This document shows, piece after piece, positions 1 through 10,243 of a DNA stretch of 26,614 bases. A model generated the notes under the pieces. The model searched no databases and was not told where the DNA came from. It saw nothing but the letters and a program-made list of their open reading frames with translations. Source of the stretch: Chara braunii (lineage: Eukaryota > Streptophyta > Charophyceae > Charales > Characeae); assembly GCA_003427395.1 (NCBI GenBank), contig BFEA01000347.1, positions 1,659,102-1,685,715 on the forward strand, written 5' to 3'. How positions within the stretch are numbered: position 1 is the stretch's first letter; every line of letters begins with the position of its first letter. The position numbers and the translations under genes were made by a program.

Positions 1-1640
1 CCTGCTTCCCTCGAGTCTTGCCATCGTTGGCACACTTTGGTTGATCCTCCATCACCCTCAGAGCATCAAAACCCCTTTCGTCTCATTCATCACCCATAGT
101 ACATCAAAACCCTTTTCGTCTCGTTCATCACCCGTAGTACACCAAAACCTTTTCCAGTTTTCCTTCTTTCACTGCCCTTGCTTCTGCACCCTTTAGTTGA
201 GAAACACCCTTTAGCTGATCCTCCTTCCATCCCTTGCCAACCAGACCCCTTTTCCGGCTTCCGTCACCCTTAATGTCTTTTCTTCTTGTTTTTTCGGCCC
301 GTGTAATCCACGTCTGCCGTCATTCTTTCCTTAATCTTATGCTTAGCCAAATTCACATTTCCTTTTCCTATGTCTTTTTGCCCAGCTTTCCCTAGCCCTG
401 CCAATTTCACATGCACGTGACCCTCATTCGTCCTTTGTTGTACCCAATCTAAAAAATGCGTGTCACTTAGTCCATTTCATTTGCATCTTCCTTCTGGCAT
501 CTTGCCAGACCCTTTTCATACTCGTGCAAAGTCCATTACACATATATCTCTCTCTTTCTGGCGTCTTGCCAGACCTTTCTTTAAACCTACACACAACCCA
601 ATTACACGTTTTTCTCTTCTGACCTTCTTGCCAGGCCTTCTCTCAAGCCCACGCAAAATCAATTACTCATTCATTTTTCTTCTGGACGTCTTTGCCTGAT
701 CTTTTTCCAAACCCATGCAAAGTTAATTACACAAGCGTTTTTCTTTTTGAACACCCTCAGAGCATAAAAACCCCTTTCGTCTCATTCATCACCCGTAGTA
801 CATTTAAACCTCTTTTGTTTCGTTCATCACCCGTAGTACATCAAAACCTTTTTCAGTTTTCTTCCTTTCGCTGCCCCTGCTTCTCCCTCGAGTCTTGCCA
901 TCCCAGACACCCTTTGGTTGATCCTCCTTCCATCCCTTGCCAACCGGACCCCTTTTCCGGCTTCCGTCACCCTTAATGCCTTTTCTTCTTGTCTTTTCGG
1001 CCCGTGCAATCCACGCCTCCCGTTATTCTTTCCTTAATTTAATGCTTAGCCAAATTCACATTTCTTTTTCCCATGTCTTTTTGCCCAGCTTTCCTTAGTC
1101 ATCCCAATTTCGCATGCACGTCACCCTTATTCGACCTTTCTTGTACCCAATCTAAAAAATGCGTGTCACTTAGTCCATTTCATTTGCATCTTCCTTATGG
1201 CATCTTGCCAAACCCTTTTCATACTCATGCAAAGTCCATTACACATATCTCTCTCTTTCTGGCGTTTTGCCAGACCTTTCTTTAGACTTACACACAACCC
1301 AATTACACGTTTTTCTCTAATGGCCTTCTTGCCAGGCCTTCTCTCAAGCCCACGCAAAATCAATTACTCATCCATTTCTCTTCTGGACATCTTTGCCAGA
1401 CCTTTTCCCAAGCCCATGCAAAGTCAATTACACAAGCGTTTTTTTTTTGGACATCTTGCCAGGCCTTTTCTCAAGCCTGCGTAAGGTCAATTATACAAAC
1501 ATTTTTCTTCTGGACATCTTGCCACACCTTTTCTCAAGCCTGCGCAAAGTCAATTTACACAATCATTTTTCTTCTGGACATCTTGCCAGACCTTTCTCAA
1601 GCGTGCGCAAAATCAGTTTACACAATTTCTTGAGCTCATG
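1..1640. repeat. Nested tandem repeat: 704-bp unit with 63-bp subrepeats
   Basis: Two levels of repetition are visible. A 63-bp subrepeat centred on CTTGCCAGACC, followed by a CAAGCCCACGCAAA-like segment and ATTACAC, has anchors at 501, 565, 627 and 691, and again at 1204, 1266, 1328, 1392, 1455, 1518 and 1582 (spacing 62-64). The larger unit, which also contains a block with CCCTTTCGTCTCATTCATCA, repeats at about 704 bp (for example 454 versus 1158 for ATGCGTGTCACTTAGTCC). The second unit carries seven subrepeats rather than four, so it has expanded. Short open frames across it on both strands are repeat translations (recurring Leu-Pro-Gly-Leu), not genes. Confidence 0.9.
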
Positions 1641-2890
1641 GTAACCTTCTCATTTGCACGTTTTTTCGTCGATAGATGACACACTTTCCCCCTACTCAAA
1701 ATGCGATGTCCCCATCGCACGACTAGTTCTCACTCGGAGATACGCAGACCTTGGTCCACCAACTGAGTAGACGGATGTCGGCCCATCAACCCCAAAAAGG
1801 AAGAGTGATCCGTCCTCCCCCTGCTGATAACTCACCTCACCCCATACTCCGTCCGACCTTTTGCCACTTACGAGACGGGCGTCATCACCGAGGTACCTTC
1901 TCACATCTGGCAGGTATGTCAAGTCCAAAAAACCTTTAAGGACCCGTCTTGCCCTAAGGGCTTTCTCGCGAATCGTTCCTCCTCAGTGGTGTTTTATTGG
2001 ATCCGGCCTCTTCCTTTCAAGAGAGTTGGGACTCTCAATTAGTTTGCGAGTGTAGTTACGAAGACTTCGCGGTTAGTCCCGGAACGGTTGTAATGATTCG
2101 GCAGGGCGGTGTCACTCGCCCTGTGGTCGTTGCGGCTTCCACCCGGTACCACGCCCGATTCCTCCCTCTGGATAGTGCTGCTCAACTTAATGCGAGTAGC
2201 CGTGGTCCGTTCCAAACGGCCGTGCCTCCCCTCTATGGCATGGTGTGTGGTTGGAGGAAAAAAATGAGACTTAAGAAAAATAATGATTCTCTCGCTCATT
2301 TGACTCCACGCCCTTGACGTTTAGGTTCTCAACGTGAGGCGCAGTTTGAACTCCCCTACTAGAGCTCGTTGTCGGAGTTAGTTCCGGACGGCCAGCATCA
2401 ATCAAAGAGAAAGGTGCTTTGGTCCTTCAACCCTTATTCCTTCTTATGAGGAGTAGGTCGCGCGGAGACTTTTTCCTTAACAGATAAAAATCGCGATGTA
2501 GGCTTTGCTATCCCCCTTATATTGAGACTCGAGACTAGAAGAAAAAGGAAAGCTCAATCTCTTGCTATTTCCATGGTCGTTCCGACGACCTTACATCAAG
2601 TTGCCTAGGGTCCCCTAACTATGCAATGCAATATCCAATTTTCAAACACTCAATCCCATGCCATTTCCAAGGCTGATTCTCATGGCTGGTCCGGAAACTT
2701 TTCATCAACAAGGCCACCCACATGACCGATCTGGTGGTCGTTCTTTCAATAGTTATTTCTCAAGACCGACCGTTCGGCTCATTCAATCCTCAACTCTCTC
2801 ATTCCTCAATACCCANTCCTTGTGACCGTCCCAACGGTCCTTGCCCTTCTTGATTTTAAGGCTCGACCTTCTTTACCCTGCCCTTCTCAT
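1641..2890. other. Unrecognised intergenic stretch
   Basis: No gene could be supported here. The longest open frames are 78 aa (minus, ending 1692), 106 aa (plus, 1997-2317) and 86 aa (minus, 2039-2299); they overlap on opposite strands and none shows a motif I recognise. Composition is more even than in the flanking C/T-rich repeats, so a decayed retroelement interior is possible, but no reverse transcriptase, protease or integrase motif is visible. A single ambiguous base lies at 2816. Confidence 0.5.
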
Positions 2891-3070
2891 CCTCTTTCAT
2901 CCATCCTCTTAGTTATTTCAATGACCGACTCACCGACCTTTTTCATCTCTTTCATCCATCCCATTGGCTATTTCAATGATCGAGTCACCGGCCTTTTCCA
3001 TCTCTTTCATCCCATTGGCTATTTCAATGACCGATCAACCGGCCTTTTCCATCTCTCATTGTTCATTCCA
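2890..3070. repeat. Short tandem repeat, 51-55 bp, three copies
   Basis: The segment TATTTCAATGA(C/T)CGA followed by CACCG(A/G)CCTTTT(T/C)CATCTC and TTTCATCC occurs three times with spacing of about 55 and 51 bases. The copies differ by point changes and a small indel. Confidence 0.8.
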
Positions 3071-3174
3071 GCTCATTCTCAATCATCCTTTCTCAATAAA
3101 CATTTCTCAATCAATAATGCAGGGGACCCCAGTGCCTATTTCAAAAGGAACGACCCTTGTCAGGGGTCATTCCT

Positions 3175-3373
3175 GAACAACCTGGTTAGGGTCGTTTTTT
3201 TCCATTCTCAAGTTGAACAGCCTGGTTAGGGTTATTCATTTCCATTCTCAAGTCGAACAGTCTGGTTGGGGACATTCCTTTCCACCCTCGAGTCGAACAG
3301 CCTAGTTAGGGTCATTCCTTTCCATTCTCAAGTCGAACAGCCTGCTTAGGGTCATTCCTTTTCATTCTCAATG
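3175..3373. repeat. Tandem repeat, exact 40-bp period, five copies
   Basis: GAACAGCCTGGTTAGGGTCA followed by TTCC-TTTCCATTCTCAAGTC is repeated with starts at 3175, 3215, 3255, 3295 and 3335, exactly 40 bases apart with only point differences. The array lies directly after the 51/55-bp array. Confidence 0.9.
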
Positions 3374-3687
3374 TTAACGCTCGAGGGGGTGGGCCTCGAG
3401 GACACGGATCCCATTTCTGTTTCGGAGGTTAGAAGGCGGTCATCTCTTTTTCAGTTTTTATGCGTGCTGTTCCCTTTGTCCATATCTCACTGCAATGTAC
3501 TATCCATGCATACATCCGAGTTAGCGTCTAGTATTCGAGTTGGGGCTCGCGACCCCAAGCGGCACTAGCCCACCCGGTCGTTCAACCATAGCAAAAGACA
3601 GGGGCGCCCCCCTCTTATTTTCACTCGTTCTGATGACTCGGATCTTAATTATTTTCATACTCATTCATGACTTAGTTGGATTAGGCT
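3373..3687. other. No gene seen
   Basis: No open frame above 65 aa and no recognisable motif. Two CTCGAG sites near 3380-3400 flank a G-rich spacer. The stretch separates the 40-bp array from the dispersed repeat that begins at 3688. Confidence 0.5.
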
Positions 3688-3904
3688 CCTAGGGGAAGAT
3701 GGGACCTGCGGACGTGTCCGGTCTTCACAAGATGCTGGAAAAAGCCGCGCACGCGTGCCAGTTGAAAAAATGGAGCAAGAAGTATGAGACCCCCTGAATG
3801 TCGCACGCGTACCCCCCGAATTCATTCTGGGGGCCAAAACTTTTTGCTTCTGTCATGTAACGAGCTTCATGTAAGAAGTATGTGATCTTCGACATCTAAG
3901 GGCA
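3688..3904. repeat. Dispersed repeat, inverted relative to 22643-22815
   Basis: The left end CCTAGGGGAAGATGGGACC and the right end GATCTTCGACATC reappear as reverse complements at 22797-22815 and 22643-22655. A middle module GCTGGAAAAAGCCGCGCACG (3732) resembles 22683 and 23098. The internal sequence is otherwise diverged, and the two copies span about 217 and 173 bases. This looks like a short non-autonomous element or LTR fragment; I do not recognise the family. Confidence 0.55.
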
Positions 3905-4681
3905 CCCAGGGGCGAGATGTATGTTTTCGCCCTTATCCCATCAGACGTCGCCATATGTATGGCCTGACCCCAATAATCGAGATATACTATATTGTTGCCT
4001 CTATATTCACGTCGCACAAAACCGTGTGAGAAATCAAAATCGTAGTGGACACAACAGAAGGCCAGGTGACCGACTTGTTTGCAATAACGACATTTTCTCG
4101 CCACCTGCTGCACACAACTGTGTACCTGCCCCTCCTGCCGATGTGCCTCACCCCTCACCAGCAGAGTTTTTATACCTCTGTCTTGTGCCTCTTGTCTTTC
4201 CTCTCCTTCCCCCTTAAATAATATTATTTCTTGTTTTGCAGACTGTATTTCTTGCACATCCACCTCCTCCATCTCCTCCTTTCCTCCACTTCAGCCTTCA
4301 ACAACGTCATGTGCGTCCCCATAGTTGCAACCTCTGCTTTGATTTCATCCAACCATATTTTTTGACTATCCAACTGATTTTTCAGAGCAATAATTTCCCT
4401 GTCCTCGGGTGGTTGAACATCACAAGCTTCCTTCCCCATCTGCTCTACCACGTCTTCTTTCTTTTTCACCTCCTTCCCATTTTTTTTCACCTCACTAACC
4501 TTCTTCAACCCCTCCCCCTTGTTCTTCACCTCCTCACTCTTTTCTTCACCTCCTCCTCCTTCTCCACCTCATCAAACTTTTTCTTCACCTCCTCCCTATT
4601 CTTTTCCACCTCATGCACCTTCTTCTTCACTTGCTCCTCCTTTTTCTTCACCCCCTCCTTCCTTGTCTCTACCTCCACCAT
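3853..4681 (-). pseudogene. Gag-like pseudogene copy 1: coiled coil plus CCHC zinc knuckle
   Basis: Read on the minus strand from a Met at 4681, the frame encodes a Lys/Glu/Val-rich coiled coil (heptads such as VKKKEEQVKKKVHEVEK). It shifts frame near 4540, continues through EIIALKNQLDSQKIWLDE (4529-4224), shifts again near 4260 and enters a frame (4272-3853) with a zinc knuckle CRYCKQVGHLAFCC. The spacing is C-x2-C-x4-H-x4-C with Gly before His, at 4092-4051. After the knuckle come NNIVYLDYWGQAI and DGIR, a layout like the segment after the knuckle in some Ty3/gypsy gag proteins. Gag proteins package element RNA; the knuckle binds nucleic acid. No protease, polymerase or integrase follows. 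The two frameshifts indicate decay. A host CCHC protein is the alternative. A diverged copy lies at 6935-7515. Confidence 0.5.
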
Positions 4682-4887
4682 CTTTCTCTTTCCTTATCCT
4701 CTCGATCCCATCATTGTTTTTTTCGCCCTTCCTTCATTTTGGGTTCCCTCCCCAACCGCACCCCCCTTCTCTTGAACCCACAACTCCACCGCGAAGAGCC
4801 GACCCAAATTATCACTTAGCGTTTTCTAAACTTCCTCCCCGTTGATCTTGGTTTCTGATTAAAATTTGTTAATTTCGTTCGTTAACC

Positions 4888-5319
4888 CTATTCAAATATC
4901 TTGTTCTGCGCCTTGGATGATATAGGTAGATGAGTTGTCAGCTGTATTCTCTCCAACCATCGCTGCTCACCATAAATGAATGTTAACATAAACCATAGAA
5001 GAAAAAAAAAAAAGTTGCTCAGATAACGACAGACAGCAAAAGAATATAAGGAGCAAACTCCTGCAATCCAGACACTGACCAAAAACCTGTGACCGAGATA
5101 TTGAGCATCACGACCACAGATCCTGAGCATAATGACCAAAGACCCTGACCCAAAACCTGTAATCCGGACCGTGAAACAACAAGAGATTTTGAGCTCAATT
5201 AACAACAGACAACAAAGGGAGGAGTAATCCTGATCTTGACCCGCAATCCACAGGCTGACTGAAAACCTGTGACCTTGACTCACAACAACGCATTGCCCAA
5301 ACCCTGTTCCATAAAGCAA
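4888..5319 (-). other. 143-aa open frame across a diverged tandem duplication
   Basis: This minus-strand frame starts at a Met at 5319. It is hydrophobic and contains two internal repeats, GHRFSVSLWIAG and GHRFLVSVWIAG, because the DNA beneath is a diverged tandem duplication of about 170 bp (for example GCAATCCA near 5073 and 5243, each followed by AACCTGTGACC at 5094 and 5264). I do not recognise a family. The frame is open in both repeat copies, which is mildly unusual, but chance is the simpler explanation. Confidence 0.15.
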
Positions 5320-6060
5320 TTCAGACCTCTAACACATTCTTTTTTACCAGACCTCTCACCCAGACCTGTGACCCTGACCTAAGATACCGACTTTTCATCG
5401 TGACATGATATCCAAACCCTAACCCGCATATGTGAACTCAAACATGTGATACAAACAGGCTTTTACCAATATTTTTGAGTGAACACCCACTCAAAAATCC
5501 TCAATCTCGGGTTGCATTACGAAGTACAAGATCTTAATTCCCCGTCTTAATCCCCAATCACAGTCCCGACTCCCTGTCATGAAGCCTAAATCCCAGTCCA
5601 ATACACTTTTAGACATGAAACCAAGATTTATTCTCAGATTGACTCCCACATCATGTTTACGTTCAGAGAATATAAAAAACAACTTTCGTAAGAGTGTGGT
5701 CACAACATAGAAAAAAAAATAACAATTATGGTCATCTGAAAAAACAATGAAAAAAAAAGAACAAAAGAGTAACATACGATCGTTCAGAGCGATATTGCAA
5801 GAAAATAAAGTCCCTCAAACATACTCTTAGCTTAGACGAGGATATACTGCATCATATTTTAGACCTTGGGCCCGACTAACCCACACGAGTTTACAAAGAA
5901 ACAATTTTATATGAAGAGTCACTCCAACAGAATCAATCAGCAGGCCCAGACCCTGTTCGAAATCTTGTTCCAAGCGTTGGTACAAACCTTGTTCTAAACC
6001 CTATTCTAGACCCTGTTTCATCAGGCCCATACAGCATGCCTACACCCTATTTCAAACATG
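5060..6060. repeat. Degenerate ACCCTG/ACCTGTGACC-rich region
   Basis: Short related words (AACCTGTGACC, GACCCTGACC, AAACCCTATTC, GACCCTGTTT) recur irregularly from about 5060 to 5480 and again from 5930 to 6060. Part is an approximately 170-bp tandem duplication (5010-5170 versus 5180-5390). A minus-strand frame at 5491-5775 has similar low-complexity content. No gene is supported. Confidence 0.45.
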
Positions 6061-6934
6061 AAATCTGGATGTGGTGTCCATCATAAACTTTGCAACCTCC
6101 TCCTCCAATATGCAATGGAAGGTACTATCGAAGTACGCACACCAACCACACGATGATATGTTGCAGATAATAAACTTTGAAGACACGGGTTTTGGTTGTC
6201 TCATTGAAGATGATAACAAAATAGAAGAAAATTCATGTTAATGAGGGATTTTACGTGAAGATGAGGAAGAGGTCACTAGAACATCCATGTCATTTGAAAA
6301 ACAAGGACGATGACCACATTCCATTCACATCCATATATGATTTTGACGATAAGCTCAACACAGACATGACCAATCGTGAAGATCATCGAAGTTGACTTGG
6401 GGGGGGGGGAAGAAAATAATCAGAAGCTGAATTACACAATGTCCGAGTTAGCTCAACAAAGGAGGTTTATATTGTAGGTAACGTCAAAGTCGGCACACCA
6501 ACTACGATGATAAATTGTAAATATTGTCAAAATAGGAAACACGAGTTTGTGATAACAAGATAGATGAGGACACTAGTTCTACGCTGAAAATAACATCACC
6601 TACAAATTATACTCTCTCTCTCTCTATGCTGAAAATAACATCACCTATAAATTACTCTATCTTTCTCTTTCTCTCTATCTCTCTCTGAAAGTAGGCAAGT
6701 AAACAATCTGATCACCCCAAACCTTAACACAAATTTAGAATGCAAAAGCGAACTCTGATTGACTGGAGGTTGATAACTCAACAAACCTGATAACATAATA
6801 ATTCATATTTTTTTCACATGCCTAGCACTGTACCCAACCTAGGCTCACCAAACCCTGCCACTGCCACGGAATGCGGCCTGGACAGTCGGATAAGTCTTGA
6901 AGAGGAAAGTTGTCAAATGCCTGTACATTTCTGC
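6061..6934. other. A/T-rich intergenic region with a 44-bp duplication and CT tracts
   Basis: No open frame worth calling. GCTGAAAATAACATCACCTA occurs at about 6583 and 6627, each time followed by AAATTA and a CT-rich tract, so a unit of about 44 bp is duplicated. A run of ten or so G lies near 6398-6410. Confidence 0.6.
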
Positions 6935-7515
6935 CCTTATCTCATCCGACGTCGCCATATGTATGGTCCGACCCAATAATCGAGATATACTATATTGCTG
7001 GCTTTATGTTCATATCGCACGAAACAGTGTGAGAAATCAAAATCATAGTGGACACAACGGAAGGCTAGATGACCATCCTGCTGCACACCACTCTACATTT
7101 GCCCCTCCTGCTGATGTGCCTCACCCCTCACTAGCAGAGTTTTTATACCTCTGTCTTGTGCCTCCTGTCTTTCCTCTCCTTTCCCCTTAAACAATATCAT
7201 TTCTTGCTTTGCAGATTTTGTTTCTTGCACCTCCGCCTCCTTCATCTCCTCCTTTCCTCTACCTTTATTTTTATATTCCTCCACTTCAGCCTTCAACAAC
7301 GTCATGTGTATCCCCATAGTCGCAACTTTTGCTTTAATTTCATCCAAGCTTATTTTTTGATTATCCAGCAGATTTTTCAGAGCAACAATTTCCCTGTCCT
7401 CGGGTGGTTGAACATCATAAGCTTCCCTCCTCATCTTCTCCACCTCGTCTCCTTTCTTTGCCACCTCCTTTTCATTTTTTTTCACCTCACTAACCTTCTT
7501 CAACCCCTCCCCCTG
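6935..7515 (-). pseudogene. Gag-like pseudogene copy 2, zinc knuckle partly deleted
   Basis: This is a direct repeat of 3922-4519 (offset about 3.0 kb). The coiled-coil part is continuous here on the minus strand (REIVALKNLLDNQKISLDE through EVQETKSAKQEMILFKG), so it shows the frame that copy 1 lost near 4260: copy 2 retains a YKNKGRGKEEM-type segment missing from copy 1. The knuckle is damaged: 30 bases covering the first two cysteines are gone, leaving VQQDGHLAFRC, and a CAC codon has become TAG just before it. Homology stops abruptly at about 7514 within a CCCCTCCCCCT string, where transposase-like sequence begins. Neither copy looks functional. Confidence 0.55.
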
Positions 7516-7779
7516 GGAAGGCACTTGGGCGCAATTCAGACCATACATATGCCCGCGTCCACCAGACTCTCATGCTTAGGGGATAACCGACATCCACATC
7601 AGACGAAGGATCTATGCTACTACGTGCATTATCTGCAGGAGACTGCACCTCAAAATCTTCGTATGGGGCATCATTATAATTGGGACCATTGGCACCGGGA
7701 CGCTCGGGGACTTTCAGACGTCGCACGTATAGGTCGGGTGGCAAGTCCGAAGGGTTACGAGGCACGGGGTGTATTTGAT

Positions 7780-9445
7780 AATACACCTCGTGATGCAGTA
7801 GGATACATGTCCATTGAAATACTCATGACGTCCCAAAACGTACAATGCCAAGAAGTCACGCCACCACAATTCATTGACCTCATTGACACGACGGTGTGCA
7901 ACACGACGTCGCAACTAGAGGCTTCCAAAAGTTGGTATTCAAGTGTATACATGCAAGAGCAACACGTGCATCATGAGAACCTTCGAAATGCAGAATTTTC
8001 TCACACATTTTGTTGATCAAGCGGTGAAACGACTAGTTGTTGAACGTTTGCCGCGACCTTACAAACTGTATCATCTGCGCCTCATTGCAGTGTATTGTAA
8101 ATAATTTCATGATTTTGTTGTATTGTCGTCCACCGAATGGTATGACGGTCAACCTATCTCGCCTCTCCGCAATCGAGCGAAGTTGTGAACGATGATCAAT
8201 ACAGCGGGCATGATTACCACTTCAATGTTCAGTGTGCTCAACCATGTCTTCGGCGAGAGTGACGACATCATTTTCCTTTCGATCAGCACACAAGCGGGTG
8301 GCGATGACAAACCAATCTTGAAACTCCCTCACGTAGTCTTCCGTCAAACCAACAGGGTCAACAACGGGAGGTGCATTAACGTTCGGATTTTCATCGGGGA
8401 ACTTGTGACGCAGAGGGTGGACAATGGTTGTGCTCTTTCTCACACTCTCAGAATAGCACGGTTCGCGACCGAAGCATGACAAAAATGCAGCATTCAACTC
8501 CCTTTGAGTGAATTTTATCATTTTTTTCTCTGTCTTGCAATCCATCACGGTATCTGGGTTAGGGCAGCCCATAGTTACTTTGTTCCTGAAGTGTTAGGCG
8601 ATATTTTTTGCCTTATGTCATGTATCGACCAACGAAAAAAAACCTTCATTGCTCAAATAAATAGACATCTCGCGACTTTCGTCATGAGCAACCTCGGACA
8701 CTAACAACCCATACTGCCTCAATTCCTGCAGCAGCACAACGGTTGCTAATGGTTTGAGCTGCAAAACAGTGACATCTTCAGATGGTCGTATTGTCTTTAT
8801 ACCAACAATGAGTCGAGTTTTACTTTCCATAACAGTCATCGTGCAGTGTTGCGCACTCCTCGGTGAATCGTTGCAGCCATCAACTTGAATACATAAAGCC
8901 TCCCCCGACGCTTCCAACTTGTCGCAAACTCTTTTGTAAAATGCTTTAGACAGAAGAACCGCCTTCATATTCCATTAAGGCCAACTATCTGTTTTATATC
9001 GGAAAAAAACATAAAAGGCACGTCTACTAACGCTGTGCATTCCTAATCCCCTGCACAATCTATCCATCTCAGTGTGAGTCATCCCAGCACATACAGCAGT
9101 ATGTGCTCGTTGTTACCCTACACGACACTCGTACATTTGACCGGTGACCTTGAAAGACTTTCACGACCACAAACAACCTTCAACACATCTCAAAGAGATA
9201 GAACAAATATGGCCCGGGCAGGACACTCTACTTGTCTGCACCCGAACTGCCAGGCCATGTTGGGGACAAGAAAAATCAAACAACCCCAGCAATTGCAGTA
9301 GCTTCACAGGTTCTGCAAACACAACATCTGGTTCGTTATCGCCATTCCATTTTCTCATGTTCTTGAGAACTTTGAAACGCCGCATTCCAAGACCTGAGTC
9401 GGGATGACCTGCCGCTCTATCAACCCATCGCAGCAGCGTTGACAA
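7780..9445 (-). pseudogene. Decayed cut-and-paste DNA transposase (Kolobok-like DDE family)
   Basis: Minus-strand frames together give the order of a transposase family common in animal genomes. From 9445 there is an N-terminal segment with VVFAEPVKLLQLLGLF and a Cys pair. Next comes LCRGLGMHSVSRRAFYVFF (about 9055-9000), then IQVDGCNDSPRSAQHCTMTV (D-G...D-S-P core, first Asp codon at 8881), then EVAHDESREMSIYL (second acidic position, Asp at 8683). VDT-stop-HKAKNIA follows, where the family has D-x-W-H-x-x-K, and near 8032 SFHRLINKMCEKILHF with LNTN, matching the E-S-F-H...KR.HF...N.N block. Stops interrupt it at 8620-8618 (probably TGG to TGA), 8596-8594 and 8035-8033, and at least one frameshift lies near 9000. 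The family catalyses DNA cut-and-paste; this copy cannot. I assign the family from memory of its motifs; Kolobok is my best placement. Confidence 0.6.
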
Positions 9446-9806
9446 TTAATGGTCAGGTGATGGATCCTCAGCGTTTGTCGTGATCTCTGTGTGCACGGTT
9501 GCGATGGATGTGGAGGTTGCGACATGCGATTTTGTTGCCGTGCAGTTGTACGTGCTCGGTCAATCGGCCTATCAGGAACATCAGTACGGGGTACATCAAA
9601 AGTTGAAACATTGGGATCTCTCCACACAAAATCTGCCAGCAGAACAGCAGAAGGTCCGGCCACACAATCAGGACCGAGATGCTCATGGATTTCCGGCAGT
9701 GACCAGCAAATAAGCTGAAATAAGTTGGTCGATGATGTCGAAAAATATAAAGTTGTCGTTCAGTGATCTCATGCTTTTCAACATGTTCTCCAAGCGTGTG
9801 TGACAA
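9355..9806 (-). other. Possible N-terminal region of the transposase, frame uncertain
   Basis: Two overlapping minus-strand frames (9663-9355, with FVWRDPNVSTFDVPRTDVPD, and 9806-9468) lie directly upstream of the recognised transposase start and overlap it in another frame. Either may be the remains of its amino terminus joined by frameshifts. No THAP or other zinc finger is visible. I cannot tell which frame was translated. Confidence 0.2.
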
Positions 9807-10231
9807 TCCCCCGTAACGCGAACATGAATAACCGTAGGGGAGCGGGATGACCTCGATCGAGACTGTGCGGCGGATGTTGAAGCGAGGGTGTATGCCGGTC
9901 GTGAACGGTCATGCATTGCATTGAGAACCTCCGCCACATTCACAGAGGGGCGTGGATGATTGTTAGAGGCATAACAATCGCCGCCTGTCTCATGCGTTGT
10001 TCGTGGATGTGTTTCATGATGGATGGGAGTTGCATTGTCCTTCTCTTCGGTGGACTGATTGTTGTTTGCATGTGTATGTGGACTACTCGTCGTACGTGGT
10101 CCGCCAACCGCAGCACCTAGTAAGTGGGCATGTGTCATTGCAACAGAAATCGCACCCTCCCACACACCACGTGTTGGTGGATTTGGGAGGGGGGTTCGTG
10201 ACATGAAGTCATGAACGATCTGTGTGTGCAT
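9683..10231 (-). CDS. Hypothetical 182-aa frame, Ser/Thr/His-rich
   Basis: This is the longest minus-strand frame that is not explained by a simple repeat. It starts at Met 10231 and ends at 9683, just upstream of and in the same direction as the transposase remains. The first 120 residues are low-complexity and rich in Thr, His, Asn, Pro and Ser (for example HHETHPRTTHETGG), suggesting disorder; the end is hydrophobic (NFIFFDIIDQLISAYLL). I recognise no domain. It could be an accessory or N-terminal part of the same transposon or a chance frame. Opposite-strand frames also overlap it. Confidence 0.25.
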   Translation of the reverse strand: MHTQIVHDFMSRTPLPNPPTRGVWEGAISVAMTHAHLLGAAVGGPRTTSSPHTHANNNQSTEEKDNATPIHHETHPRTTHETGGDCYASNNHPRPSVNVAEVLNAMHDRSRPAYTLASTSAAQSRSRSSRSPTVIHVRVTGDCHTRLENMLKSMRSLNDNFIFFDIIDQLISAYLLVTAGNP

Positions 10232-10243
10232 TGCTGAAGCGCG

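Noticed and set aside
4236-4845. 179-aa and 108-aa plus-strand Pro/Ser/Phe-rich frames
   Set aside because: They are the opposite strand of the Lys/Glu-rich coiled coil, which has heptad order and a second genomic copy on the minus strand.
5060-6060. Telomere-like AAACCCT repeats
   Set aside because: Words such as AAACCCTA occur but are irregular and interrupted; there is no run of telomeric units.
7156-8016. 286-aa plus-strand frame, the longest in the window
   Set aside because: It runs through the gag-like/transposase junction antisense to two recognised protein remains, so it is a shadow.
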